DNA from: Fomes fomentarius
Taxonomy: Eukaryota; Basidiomycota; Agaricomycetes; Polyporales; Polyporaceae
Length of the DNA stretch: 64,000 nucleotides
Reading direction: 5' to 3'
Assembly: GCA_022606135.1 (NCBI GenBank)
Contig: JABYQN010000003.1
Coordinates: 248,001-312,000 of the forward strand
The notes beneath the pieces are model-generated. The model saw only the letters and a program-made list of their open reading frames with translations, was not told the origin of the DNA and did no database searches. This document shows positions 1 through 11,770 of the stretch, piece by piece. The position numbers and the translations under genes were made by a program. How positions within the stretch are numbered: the first letter of the stretch is position 1; every line of letters begins with the position of its first letter.

Positions 1-1083
1 GCGTTTCCCTCCAGGTGCATGCCCATGCCGCCATCGCGCCCGCGCTGGGCGTGCAGGGTACCCCCGTCCGGAACAACGCTCAGCGTCCGTCGAACGCCCG
101 TCCCTGCGGCAACACGAACATTGCCCAAACCATCGATTCTTCCACCGCTGTGACCGCGGCCGCGAACGGACAGTTCCAGGCCACGATCACTAACTTCAAC
201 GCGTGAGTATCTTTTACTCTTCCATCAACATCGTGTTTTCCCTTCGCATCCACGAAATGCTTACTATTATTACTCACAGGGGTGTCGATGGCTCGACTCA
301 GGTCACTGCCAAGGTCGACGCTACTGGTACGGGCCAGTCGTTCGTGAACGCGCAGGTTGTCAAGAATGGCGAACGGGTGCGTTTGCATGTCCTCCACCCG
401 CGCGCTGAACTGACCATCGGACGCACGTAGGCCCCTAGCAGTACAGGCTCGGTGCAGCTCACTGTTCAGCTCCCTGCTGGTACCACGTGCAGCGGCGGGG
501 CGTCCGGGAGCAAGTGTCTGGTCTCGTTCGTGACCGCAGGTGGCTTCGGCAACTGCGTCGTCGTCGACCAAGCTGGCGGTGCCGCCGCTGGCAACGGCGC
601 GGCCGCAGGTACCAACGGCGCTGCAGCTGGCACCGGTAACACTGGCGCAGCTGCTGGCACCGGTAACACTGGCGCAGTTGCTGGCACTGGCGCGGCCGCT
701 GGCACTGGTACCACTGGTACTGGCAACGGTCGTGGACGTGGACGTGGTGGTCGCAACCGGGGTGGCGCTAACGCCGTCCAGGGCGGCGCCGCTGCGGGCT
801 CGAACGCGAATGCGGGGAATGCCGCCAACGCCAACGCCAACGCGAACGGTGCCGCCAACGCAACAGCGCTTGATCGTCTCCGCAACTTCATCGAGAAGCA
901 GCGCCAGCAGCAGGCAGCGGTACGTTCTCTTCCCTTGTGCAAACCACCTTTCTCGCGTCCCCCATACTTTCTTGCATCTGTCAACTTGAATCTGATGCTG
1001 ACTGGGCGATTTTACAGGGTACCCGCCGCGCTCGCATTGCACGTCGTGCAGCTGAGCGCCCCGCGGTGGAGGTCCTCGCTTAA
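1..1083 (+). CDS. Secreted protein, paralogue A (5' end outside window)
   Basis: Function unknown; probably extracellular. Exons: 1-202, 280-376, 431-919 and 1018-1083, phases all consistent. The start codon lies upstream of the window; the paralogue at 2084-3336 shows what is missing (signal peptide). The first visible residues are the end of a signal peptide followed by HAHAAIAPALGVQGTPV, so the mature protein probably begins with His. An N-terminal beta-rich-looking domain contains three visible cysteines in its second half (TCSGG, KCLV, NCVV). It is followed by a low-complexity linker of Gly/Ala/Thr/Asn repeats with an RGRGRGG stretch. A short last exon encodes the Arg-rich tail GTRRARIARRAAER. 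The family is common in Agaricomycetes as an uncharacterised secreted protein; a distant relation to Egh16/MAS-type surface proteins is possible but unproven. It is transcribed towards its paralogue. Confidence 0.75.
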
Positions 1084-2083
1084 AAGACTACGGTTGTGTT
1101 TGAGTGTGTGCGTTGCCGATGTCGATCGAGTAGTGCAATCTATACTCTTGGCATCGCATCTTTCTCCTGGTGTGCTTTGGAATGTGAATGTCTCGTGCTC
1201 GTCGTGCACGACCGCTTCTCCACATATACAGTGACATGGAGAGTTCAGGTACGCACCTTGTTATAGACTCTCGGATGACCGAAAGCGTGCTCGAGTCGAA
1301 CGTGTACGAGTATGTAGCGGTCACGCTCTTGCGACTTTGAGCAATGCTCTAGAGTGAGCTAGCTCGCTGAAGAGGCCCGTACGTGCGATGTGGCAGGCGC
1401 GAAGATGTGAGGCTGTCATAGTGCGGCACAGTCGTCACCTGTAAGTCCAATATCAGCCCCGTCAAGACTACATAGTAGCTATGGCCGAGCAGCATATGTA
1501 TAGCTCTAGCGCATCTACACATGTACATGCGTGCAGACAAGTAGATCAGTAGTCTTCTCTCGCCAGACCTTGAACGGGTGCAGGATGGAGATCAGTACAG
1601 CGTGGTCAGACATTAAGCTCAAGAGTTCACTTGAGGCCAGAGGAGTAGATTACGCGGACAGATCGAGATTCAACAAGAATTGAAACCACAACCGAGATGG
1701 ACAAGTGTTAATGCAACTCGTGTCCTCTCTTCTTGGAGTAGTGCCACGCTCGAATTTCATGTTGGTCCCATGAAGTTCGAAATCGACATTCAACTCATGC
1801 GCTCATAGGAGTGATGCACTGTGCGGACACGACCATGGACACAAGCACAAGATACCTCGTAGCACACCAAGAGACAATCGATAGGACGATGCCAAGAGCA
1901 TAGATTGCGGTACTCAAATTGACATCAACAACGCACATGACTCAAACACAACCATAGTCCTTTGAGACGGATAGTCCACCGTGCCTCCCTTGCTCCTGCT
2001 TGACTCTGAACCATGATCAGACTTCGACATGATATGATACCTTCAGACCAACGTCCTGCTCGACTAAGCGATGAAACGAAGAC
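1084..2083. other. Intergenic region between convergent paralogues
   Basis: About 1 kb between the two convergent stop codons. No ORF, RNA gene or repeat could be recognised; it would hold the 3' untranslated regions of both genes. Confidence 0.6.
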
Positions 2084-3336
2084 CTAGTAGACGGCTGCGC
2101 GCCCAGCTGCACGGCGCGCGATGCGAGCACGGCGGGTGCCCTACAAATCGTGTAGTCAGTAAATATCAGACAGGCAGCAGACGAAGAAGGGGGTGCAGCA
2201 GAAGGGAGGGATTCAGGGGGAAAAAAAAGAGAGCTCAAGTGTGCACGGGATCACTTAATCAGAACAGAAGTATGTGACGTACCGCTGCCTGCGGCTCGCG
2301 CTGGATGAGGGTGCTAAGGCGACCAAGCAGCTTCTTGCTAGCCGCACCCAGAGTCTGCTTGGCCCCGGCCCCACGGCCAGTCGAGGCAGCCGCGGAGGAT
2401 GCATTTGCGGTCCCTGCGGACGAGGCCGTAGAATCTTCAGCCGAGGTCGACGTCTCCGCGGCGTTGCCGTTGTTGTTGGTGTTCTCGTTCTCCGTGATAG
2501 TGCTGTTCGCATTGCCCCCGTTCACGGTGCCAGTGTTACCAGTGCCAGCTGCCGCGCCAGTGCTACCGGTGTCGGTATCCGTGTCGGTCTCGTCATCCGT
2601 GTCGGTCTCGTCATCTGTGTCGGTGTCGTCATCCGTGCCAACGTCACCGGTGTCAGCAGCCGTCGCGTTGCTAGCGGCGGCAACGTCAGCTTGGTCGACG
2701 ACGACGCAGTTGCCGAAGCGGCCTGCAGTCACGAACGAGACCAGACACTTGCTCCCGGACGCGCCGCCGCTGCACGTCATGCCAGCGGGGAGCTGGACGG
2801 TAAGCGGCGCTGAACCAAGAGTGCGTGTTGCCTATGTACGTCGGGGGGGGGGGAGAACGACCCATCAGATGGTTTACTAAGAGGAGAGCCAGAGAATGCA
2901 CCAACGCACCCGCACGCCGTTCTGCAGGACCTGTGCGTCGACGAAAGACTCGCCCGTACCAGTAGCATCGACCTTGGCGGTGACCAGGGTCGAGCCATCG
3001 ACACCCCTGTGGAACGATACCCAGTCACGGCGGTCAGCGCTCATGCAGGAGACGAGTCCGTCGGAGAGAAGGATGGAATTATGCCCACTTGTTGAAGTTT
3101 GTGATCGTGGTTTGGAACTGTCCGTTCGCGTCCGCGGTCACGGCGGTGGAGGAGTCGAGATTCTGGGCAACGTTGACCTTACCGCAGGGACGGGCGTTCG
3201 ACGGACGCTGCACGTCCTTCCGGACGGGGGTACCCTGCACGCCCAACATGGGCGCGATGGCGGCATGGGCATGCGCTTGGAGGGAAAGGCTCAGGCAGAG
3301 CGCGACGGCAGCAACAAGGCTCTTCGAGAAGAACAT
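2084..3336 (-). CDS. Secreted protein, paralogue B
   Basis: Complete homologue of the gene at 1-1083, on the opposite strand, about 316 aa. Exons: 3336-3089, 3006-2910, 2831-2283 and 2140-2084; intron positions and phases match paralogue A exactly. The start MFFSKSLVAAVALCLSLSLQ gives a good signal peptide ending before HAHAAIAP; an upstream in-frame Met (3375) would bury this signal, so 3336 is preferred. The Cys-containing domain is conserved with A. The linker is quite different: it is acidic, with repeated TDTDDE units (about 2575-2640), then Asn/Ser/Thr-rich. The last exon again encodes an Arg-rich tail (GTRRARIARRAAGR). Function unknown. Confidence 0.8.
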
Positions 3337-3541
3337 GGTTCCAGAACTTTGGTGGAAAAAAATGCGACCAAGCACGGAGAGCGAAGAAGTCTGAGAGGAA
3401 GAACTGCGAACGAAGAGAATATGAACAGGTGAAGAGCAAACAAGTGGAATGCGTCCAGCAGACTATGGCTGTGAAAGAGGATCCGGCCTCGGTGCGTTGA
3501 AGAAGGTGCAAGGTGAGGAGACCACCACGACTGGTAGGCCC

Positions 3542-3551
3542 ATATATATAT
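3542..3551 (-). promoter_or_regulatory. TATA-like element upstream of paralogue B
   Basis: An alternating TA run lies about 205 bp upstream of the minus-strand ATG at 3336. It is the only clear TATA-like run in this upstream region; assignment is by position only. Confidence 0.35.
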
Positions 3552-4989
3552 GATTATGTACCGTGCGGTGCTCGGCAATGCTTGCGGATCTCAATTAAAC
3601 AAGCATGCTGTCCAGAAGCTGAGCATGAGCATTCATGATTCTGGCTGCCACGCCCTTTGGTAAGCTGTGGGCAGACGAGCCGAGGGTCGGACCTAGTCGA
3701 ATTGAGTTATCGTGCACACCTGCAACGATCGTGCTCGCGCTAATAATGAGTCGCCATGACATTCTACGGACATTTCTGCTCGTGGGGCAGCGCGTCAGCA
3801 GTGCGTGAGGACAACGAAATGAACATGTTGCAATGTGAGCTCACCTGGAAGCCGCATCACGTCTATATCGCATCGGTCACGCCAAGGACACTGGCAACGG
3901 ACGGCTCGCATTGACCAAGAATTGCATTCATTCAATCATGGTCTGACAGTGACAGGTATCGCTAAGCGCTCTAGAGGATGGACAAGATGAGAGGAAAGAC
4001 CGGTAGCACACCTTCGAGCACCTGACGATGGTGACGATGGTTGGGAAACGCAAGGCGCCTGTACGCCGGGCGATTCCGGTCCGCGACGGCGACCCCACGA
4101 CCCGCGGCCAATACGTACGACACGAACTCTAACCACATACCAGTCTTCCGGAGCCCCCTGGCTACGTCGACGATTCCCCGGCAATGTCGTGACCCTCGCG
4201 ATAGCATCTCTATCTGTCTCCAGAGATTGTCGCGACCTAGCCCGGGCTGTGAACGGAGGTAGGTGCATCGCCTCTCTGACAATGGACATCGAAGCGACGA
4301 CTGGTCGCGGTATGCACTAGCCGAGGCCTGAGGCACTGCTACTAGGAATGGAAGCGCTACGGCATGTTGCAACTAGTACTTCTTTGCTTCACCTTCTGAG
4401 CATAAATGGCTGCAGAAGGTGCTATGTACGTCAGTGGTTCTGATGTGCAGTCTCACTCTGGGACGCAACTGCGCTCTGAGATAACAATAGCAAGGTTGAC
4501 AATGAGGCAGGCACCATGGAGACTTACATCTAGACTTCGCGGGGCGGTCACGGTCGCATAGTCGAGCAACGAAGACAAGTCGGCTGCTACAGCCATCGTT
4601 ACACTCCCAGGTCCGTGCGTCAATTCGTACAAGCTTTGAAATTCTCCCCTTGGCCACGAATGCGCATCGAATGTAGTGTACATTCAGTGAAAACGCGACT
4701 GAGAATGCGGCGACGTACCGTACCAGCTGCTGGGTAGGGCAATATCATCCATGGACCCTGGGGCCCAGCTCGTCCGTGCGTTTGTATGCAATGCGGTTCA
4801 GACTCGAGTACAAAGAGCCACAATTCTAAACTTCAGGAGGGCTTCATGCATACGGAGAGAAAGATATCAATCCAAACTATGTAGATGCAGTGGAACCTGT
4901 TCGTCAAGTGCCCCGATACGCGATATTCGAGGCGACAGAGAGGCGACAGTAAGGTCGATCTAGAGACGCACCTTCGTCTAGAACCTCGG
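3552..4989. other. Intergenic region, no gene recognised
   Basis: Only short overlapping ORFs on both strands (longest about 130 aa at 3971-4372, minus), with no recognisable domain or consistent splice structure. I see no supportable gene here. Confidence 0.5.
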
Positions 4990-5350
4990 GTGATATATAG
5001 GGAGTGGCACGGGTCGGGTCCTCCCGTGGCGATTGGCGGGTCAAACCCGCACGGGTACGGGTACGGGTGAGGCAATAGGAGACCTGCAAGACACCCGTAC
5101 CCGTACCCACGCCCCTATCAAGAAAGTCACTGTACACTCAATGTGTGTGACATCTGCTAGTAGTACTCCTGTCATTGACGATTTGTAGTCCTCGGGGGAC
5201 GTGTCGGTCACAAGAACACGTACTTACTGGTTCGTATGAGAATATGTGCCAATAGTTATGACATAGCCACCACGTCGCGCGGGTACGGGTGACTGTACGG
5301 GTCACCCTCTGAGTGCGACGGGTGGACCCGTTCCACTCCCTAGTGATATA
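4990..5350. mobile_element. hAT-type MITE with 8-bp target site duplication
   Basis: The element spans 4998-5342 (345 bp). Its terminal inverted repeats are TAGGGAGTGGCACGGGT on the left and, read on the other strand, TAGGGAGTGGAACGGGT on the right (16 of 17 match). It is flanked by a perfect direct duplication GTGATATA at 4990-4997 and 5343-5350. Next to the ends are short ACGGGT/ACCCGT repeats in opposite orientation. There is no coding capacity. An 8-bp duplication with short TIRs is the hallmark of the hAT superfamily, so this is a non-autonomous copy that needs a transposase in trans. Confidence 0.85.
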
Positions 5351-6147
5351 AGCAGTCGGTCGCGTTCGTGTTAATCGTATAGTGGGAGTACATACCAGCA
5401 ACGCTCTTGTAGCTTTGAGCAATGGTCTCGAGTTAGCCAGTCAGTCCCCTCGCAGACTCAGTTACATAGATTCGCCCTGCAACTATATCGTTCCGCCGGC
5501 TCATCCCTAGCCATGCCGTCCAAGACGATGGCGCAGAGGCTCTAATCGTGAGGCGGTGGTGGGTGCTTTGGACTTCGGGCACCACTCATGTGTGATGTCC
5601 GCGATTTGATCGGATTTGGTACTGCGTATCACGCATCGTACGTGCTGATGCAGGTGCAAGGATGCGTGCCCGCCAGAATGTGGAATCCCCGCCCGTCAGT
5701 TCATTGTCAACCTCGCCGCGTTCGAAATTGAGATAGTGGAGAAGGTCAAGAAAAGATACATACCGATTGAGGATCGCAGCCGTCATGCTATCAGTGTTGG
5801 TCCCGACAGCGTGTAGCTGTGCGCACCGTACCTACCAAGAGTGGCGAGGAGATCCAAGTTTAGCCTGAGTGAGTACATTTAACGAGAAACAGCAGAGATA
5901 AAAACAGGGAGACACGAGTGACGCAAAGGTGTAGATCGACAGAGATGACTCTAGCTCTGGCGAGGGACGAGGATGGGAGTCGAGGACAAAACGCGTAGGA
6001 CTCGAACCGACGCGTGATGTTACCCGCGTCGCGATCCCGTGACGCAGAGACACATTCGAGGCCGGCAAACTCCGGAGAGGCAGATGAAGGCGCGTTGCGT
6101 GAGAGCACAACTCTCTTCTTCTTTCTTCCTCTCTCTACCGTAACACA
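5351..6147. other. Upstream region of the LRR gene
   Basis: No gene recognised. It probably contains the promoter of the gene starting at 6148. The CT-rich stretch just before that ATG (about 6110-6137) is typical of fungal 5' leaders. Confidence 0.4.
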
Positions 6148-8610
6148 ATGCACGACGACTCCGACTACGATGCACGCTCCCCATCTTCATCTCCATCCCT
6201 TGATCCAGTTGACTCGTCTCCGCCATCGTCTCCCAGCCTCCACGCAATCCGCACGCCCCCAGCCTCGCCAGGACTTACTCATCCCTACGCGGGGTCGACA
6301 AAGTCGGACAGAAGACCGCGCATCTACGAGCAACACGCCTCGAACAAGTCTTTTGGCACGGCCAATGCGTATGGCGCGTGTGATGACACTCCTCATGTGC
6401 TCACACGATCAGGTGAAGGGAACATCATCAACGCGACTCCGACGCGTCCAGGACGCGCCGTCGATCCATACTCTGCCACCGCAAAGGCTGAGTGGAAGCC
6501 TCCAAGGCACGAGAAGAAGTACACACGCATCGTCTCGACCGACAGTGCGGCCAGTGCCTCGTCTTCGCAATCATCATACGTCTATGGCAACAGGGCCGCC
6601 ACCAAGTCTTCGAGTGATATATTCCAGACAGGTGCGATGGACCTAGACGGCATGAGCGAATTTGACCTATCGGAGGATGAGTCTGAGCGAGGCCCAACCT
6701 TCCGACGGCCCCAGTCGCAGGCGGAGATGGAGCGCAAAGTCTGGGACGATGCCGTTACGGCCGCGATTGAGAAGTTGAACTTCGCCATTGATATTAGGTG
6801 CGTCTCGTAAACATCGGACACTTTGGCACTTCGCCAATTGGGTGCTGCCTGTAGCGGTAGCAATCTGGGAGGACCGCGCATCACCCATATTCCGCCGGAC
6901 CTGCTCAAGGATCTCGAGAATCGCGTTGTTCTCCCTTCTGAAAACGGTGTCTCAAATGCAGCATCCTCACCGCCTTTACTCCCTGCCCTACTTCTTGCCA
7001 CGTCTGTGGCCTCTCCCTCGATGTTCTCGTCTTCGCGACCGTTCAATCGCGCGACGACTATGCCCGCCAGAGGCTTCACGCATGCATTCTTCAGAAGTAA
7101 AGAAGGCGGTATCTTGCGCGGTACGCCAGCAGCTCGTGCTGCTTCTTTGCAAGCTCTAGAGCAGAATCCGGTACCTCCAATGCGAAGGCAGGAGATTCAC
7201 ATGTACCTTGGTAACAACCTCATCACCCGACTTCCCGCAGAGCTCTTCCGATTGACATCTCTCACTGTGCTGAGTTTGCGTGAGTCATACTATGGCGTTC
7301 AGATGTTCATGTGCGCCATCATAGGACTTACACGACTTGATACAGGCTCGAATCAGCTCACGGCTGTGCCGTCCCAGATCGTCCATCTCACGGCGCTTAG
7401 GGAACTCAATCTTGGGCAGAACAAACTGCGGTGGCTTCCGGCGGAAATGCTCGATATGCGGCTCGAAAAGCTTGTGCTCTCTGGCAACCCGTGGATTCCT
7501 CCTCCCCCGTTGCAGTCACCAGATACGGCTAACACGACAACATCTGTCCCAACGACTCAACGACCCGTCTCGGAAACGTTATTACAATGCACGATCCCAC
7601 CCCTCACAGAGCTCTGCCTCCGTACCCTCATCGCACCATACAATCCACCACCTCCCGCCCCTCCACTTCTGCATTCCTCCACGCTTCCCCAACAATTGCA
7701 CGCATCGGCATCTACATCAGTAAACCCGCCACTTCACACAACAGACCCAACAGTTTTAGCCTCCGATAATTCCCATCCTCCGTCCCACACCCACAATTCG
7801 CTCACCGTTCTCGAGGCGTGCTACGACCTGCCGCTTACGGCAGACTACAACATCAGCCCAGCCATCCTCAAGACCCTTCGCGTCTGTGCACCTGCCGCCG
7901 TCGCGCGGCCCGTGGAGGAGTCCATCCCCGTGAAAGTGAGGCGGGACGACGCGCAGCGCGACGTACACTCGCACGCCGCTCCATCTCATGACAGCGAGGC
8001 GGATGTTGAGGATGAAGACGTGGTCGCACCGCCCCGGCCACCTGCCCGTCCGCCATGCGAGCACGCGCACCAACCAGCCCCGGATGAAGAGATCACAGGC
8101 ACAAGCACATGCCCGTCTCCTCGCCATCGACATCGACATGGACGTGCCACACCCGCGGAGGAACCGGACGGGTCTGGGCTATGGTCATGGCGCGACGGAC
8201 GCGCGCCCGTCTTTGTGCGACACGCGGAGGAACGATTCACTTGGGAGGACTCGATCGCGGCCGTACGCGTGGCAGGAGAAGGGCCGGGCGGCGCGGGTGT
8301 GCCTGTGAGGTGGAGGGGGTGTTCGAGGGGGTGTTTGGCGTTCTTGGACCCGCCCGAGCCCGAGCCCTCGTCCTCTTCATCTCCCTCGCTCTCGTCAGGG
8401 ACGCAGTCCGGTACCCAGTCTTCTGCTGTTGCTGAGGCTGAGCGTGCGTCGGTCGGGGGTGACCAGCCCGAGGTGCAGGTCGGGGATCTAAATATCGACC
8501 TTGATCTAGGCGGTCCTGGGGAGGGGCCTGTCATGGATGTGGACGTTGAGATGGACTTGGGGCCGGGTGGTGGAATCGCGGACCCGGAGGACTTCGAGGA
8601 GGCGTTCTGA
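6148..8610 (+). CDS. Leucine-rich-repeat protein, low-complexity flanks
   Basis: About 779 aa from three exons: 6148-6797, 6855-7279 and 7346-8610 (introns of 57 and 66 nt, phases 2 and 1). The N-terminal ~200 residues are Ser/Pro/Thr-rich and probably disordered. A helix-like stretch (WDDAVTAAIEKLNFAIDI) precedes several LRRs of the LxxLxLxxNxLxxLP type, among them ITRLPAELFRLTSLTVLSLR, joined across the second intron to SNQLTAVPSQI, then LRELNLGQNKLRWLP. After the repeats come Pro-rich, Asp/Glu-rich and Ser-rich regions ending in DPEDFEEAF. Many fungi have cytoplasmic LRR proteins of this shape acting as protein-interaction scaffolds; no specific orthologue can be named. No signal peptide is visible. 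Confidence 0.75.
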
Positions 8611-9413
8611 GTCTTGCGCAGACTCAAGTCGGGGGTATCGGGAACTTGCTGGTGCAGGTGCTTGAACGGGGGAGAAGGCGAAGGCTGCACATTGGGATTG
8701 TTGGCTGCATCTATGAGGTAAACGCGCATCTGTATGTATCGCATGGCATGCATTGATCTTGTTGTAGTTGTGCCACAAACGATTGTAACATATTCGAATC
8801 GGGTGGTGGGTATCATAATCGGGAGGTCTTGACTTGCACGTCGACGGTGGACACGATCTGGTCCTGCCAGTGTTCTAGACCGGGATGGGATAACCGTACT
8901 CGACCCGGCCGTACTCGACCCGGCCGTACTCGATATCTCCTCGCTCCGCTAACGACCCGCCGTCTGAGACATGGAGCTGCCCGTTGCGTAAAACTACGGG
9001 CTTGGACGACCTGGGGATTATTGGTGGTAGCTCCTGCAGCTGCGTCACGTCGACATAGCGCAAAGGATCCACTCCGATGTACGTCGCCCTGACGTACGAC
9101 GCAGGCTGAGAATAGGATCACAGAGGTCCGCGCGGGGCTACGCATGAGTGTTGTGGATTGTGGACTTCTTGGTTAACGGCTGGAACTTGGTGCATGGCCT
9201 TGAGGCCTTCGGACGGAAGGGCGCTGCGGGAGTATACCGGTATGAGTGTCTTGACGTACGATTGGATATTGCCAGGAGTACATCTCGGAGTGGAGGCATG
9301 CGAACAAAAGGATGGACGTAGGAACAAGGTGCAGGCACAGTCACGGCCAGGTCGCGGTGAGAGAGGTGTCTTCACGAGTCAAGGAAGACAGATGCCGTGA
9401 TATATCCTTTGCC
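8611..9413. other. Intergenic region between LRR and F-box-like genes
   Basis: Contains the 3' ends of two convergent genes and a short tandem repeat (8894-8933). No further gene is supported. Confidence 0.5.
8894..8933. repeat. 15-bp tandem repeat, 2.7 copies
   Basis: The unit CCGTACTCGACCCGG is repeated perfectly at 8894-8908 and 8909-8923 and continues for ten more bases. Role unknown. Confidence 0.8.
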
Positions 9414-10941
9414 TCAATACTCGTACGATGGCCACCATCTGGGGAGGCTGGGAAGCGAGCTCGGGGAACAGGGGAGAAGGAAAAGTCCAGGAGTGACCTC
9501 CACGCCATAGGTGATTCCATCGAAGCTCGTAGTCGAAGTGCCATCCTCGAAGAATATCCATGAATACAGAAGAGGCTGTCCCACAGCCTGCCCGGTCTCA
9601 TAGGGCACCAGGTCTGAGATGGAAGCGGACTTAGGGGACTTCATTGACAAGTTGAAATGAGACAGACGACTCACCACATCCTCCCGTGAATGTCGTTTTA
9701 AGCACGCGGCGTTTGTGACAACGTGGATAGTTACTCCTAACACTGTCGTTCTTGTTCGAGACTTTGAATGATAGCTCCCCGAAGACGCTCCTCAGGGTCT
9801 TGCCCAGGTAGTCCTTCTGGTCGAGGCGATATATGATGTGGACGTGTGCGAACGAATCAACCATCCCGGATAGTGGAGCTTCGGAGTCCACTTTAGGGAA
9901 TCCGCCGTAGTAAAGCGTGATCCAGTTCAGCGATGGCATTTCCGTACGTTGCACGAATGATGTGAGGACACTGGGAGCCTTCCACGTCGCATTCTGGGAG
10001 AAAATGATCGCTAGGTACGACAGCCGCGGCAGTTGTACCCTCACCCCATCGTCCGACTCTTGCATGACTTCTGCAATGTAAAACCTAGTTTCCGGGTACA
10101 CCCTATCGTCACAACGAAACACAATGCATACCTTCCCAGGTTACGTGTTCTATACTCAAGATCAGGCTCTCCACGGTGGAGGCGAAAAGTTTGATTACAG
10201 CCCATGATGTCCGAGGGACCTGTTCGCCCTGTCGAACGGAATGAAAAAAAGACATCCATCAGACAATTGAAGGATGCGTACCGATGCTATAGCGTTCTTG
10301 CCTCCCACACTGAGGTGCGCTACAGGAGGAAGTTTGGTGAAGATTGGATCGGCATTCCATTGCCGCACCTCCACTCCATCCAGGCACAGGTGTCGCAGGC
10401 TCGGGCACCTATATAGAATGTGAAGCAGCTCCCGTACGCTATCAAAAGTCGTCTGGGACAGCTCCAGGTGCTCCAGCGCTCTGAACGCGAAGGTGTTGAC
10501 AAAGAATGACCGATGTAGAGGCAGTCGCGGTGTATGTATCCAGTATCCACCGTGAGTTTCGAATGGGGTGTCTCGGTATCGTAGACTTTTGAGGTTAGGT
10601 ACCTTGCCTGACAGCAAGGCGAGCACGCTCTGGAGATAGGGGACCATTTCCAGACCGGGCGCGATAACCTGGACCTCTCGGATGAGGCGGGATAGATGAG
10701 GATGTGCCACAAGTGTACGTTCCAATTGGTGTAGTTTTTCGTCGATGCCGCGTCTACCTTGGCCAAAGCGAATGGTGTGATAGAGGCGGGTCCGGCTCGT
10801 TGGGGTCCATGCGCGGCAAACCAGAGCGCAATTGTATAACGTGCGTACATAGTGCGACCAGAGCATGTGTATGCACCACAGAGAGCCGATCACGCGTTCA
10901 CAAACCTCGACGGGGAATATGGGAGACGCAGACGTCGACAT
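9414..10941 (-). CDS. F-box-like protein
   Basis: About 450 aa from exons 10941-10282, 10228-10132, 10070-9675 and 9613-9414; all junctions are GT-AG and phase-consistent. I start at the Met of MSTSASPIFPVEVCERVIG because the F-box-like motif (PVEVCERVI, then CALVCRAWTPTSRTRLY) follows at once; longer in-frame upstream sequence overlaps the probable promoter. After the motif the protein has scattered Leu-rich segments (for example LEHLELSQTTF, LRHLCLDG) like the LRR part of basidiomycete F-box families. Such proteins usually recruit substrates to SCF ubiquitin ligases; the substrate is unknown. It belongs to the same large family as the genes at 51763 and 54389. Confidence 0.75.
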
Positions 10942-10995
10942 CGTAGTGGCGAGTGAGGGGTGAAACAGCGGGCTGAGAACATAGGTTGAGTAGGG

Positions 10996-11002
10996 TATAT
11001 AT
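10996..11002 (-). promoter_or_regulatory. TATA-like box of the F-box-like gene
   Basis: TATATAT about 55 bp upstream of the minus-strand ATG at 10941. Assigned by sequence and position only. Confidence 0.4.
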
Positions 11003-11244
11003 GGATGGAAACTCACGCTGTCATCGTAAGCGCGATATGACCGTGACGTCGGCTCGTACACACTGCCAATGGAAGTCTTCAAGGTCCTGCTAGTATGTTC
11101 GTACACCTCATGACATAGAACTCCTTGGCAGCAAACCAGCAACCTGCGTCGAGCCAGATAAATATGCATCCAGACGGTCAGCAGCAGACGTGTGCCGAAG
11201 ACTCAGTACAGAGTCCTATGCTCCGCAGCCAGATTTTTCACAGG

Positions 11245-11505
11245 ACATATTCGCGTACCTTCGACATCCATCTCCTACACAGCCTCAGTCTGATTCCGCT
11301 CGCCAGAGCATGTACTGCCACGCTAACAGACACCCCATTGCCGTCTCAGCCAGCATCATGATTGTCAACGGCTCCGTCGTAAAGAAAGTCGCAGCCGCGC
11401 CACGCTATAAACGCCTTCGTCGACGAATACCTCGATGATACTCCGGTCTGTCATGCCCGAGAGCGTCCATGTTCCATCGTCGCATGAAATGACGGTCGTA
11501 TACGC
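11245..11505 (-). pseudogene. Decayed GH32 fragment (C-terminal end)
   Basis: On the minus strand the translation recovers pieces of the C-terminal GH32 beta-sandwich in changing frames, such as DGTWTLSGMTDRSIIEVFVDEGV. These match [23 protein letters not shown] of the intact gene at 24045-25801. Stops and frameshifts interrupt it. It is closest to the relic at 19080-19960, and the similarity to that relic continues beyond the GH32 stop, so the two share an origin. Confidence 0.7.
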
Positions 11506-11659
11506 GCGCAAGTCATACTTTCTGTATCATGATCATCTGTCAGGACATACATAGCATGCGCGCGACCTTCTAATGATGTCACCCACATACTGAATTGGGT
11601 ACCGTCGAGCCACTGGATCAATTACTGAGTGTCAGGCCGCGCGATGTCAAAGTTGAGGT

Positions 11660-11770
11660 TGAATTCACCGTAGCAACACGGTCCCACATGCCATCGTCGC
11701 GCTATGCACGCCTCCGTCCAGAAATACCTCATTCCAATCAACAATATCATCAAGGGTTACATCGCACTGA
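11660..11770 (-). pseudogene. Second small GH32 remnant
   Basis: A short minus-strand segment encodes [18 protein letters not shown], close to [19 protein letters not shown] of the intact GH32 gene. At DNA level the match covers roughly 60-70 bp. It is separate from the fragment at 11245-11505 and covers the same protein region, so it is a second copy rather than part of the first. Confidence 0.6.

Noticed and set aside
80..1042. 320-aa minus-strand ORF antisense to paralogue A
   Set aside because: It mirrors the Gly/Ala-rich coding repeat on the other strand; composition is a shadow of codon bias and no domain is present.
5050..5070. ACGGGT tandem array as a telomere-like repeat
   Set aside because: Only three units, and it belongs to the subterminal part of the hAT MITE; fungal telomeres are TTAGGG arrays.
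7986..8816. 276-aa minus-strand ORF opposite the LRR gene
   Set aside because: Shadow of the Ser/Pro/Asp-rich 3' exon; Arg/Ser/Pro low complexity only.
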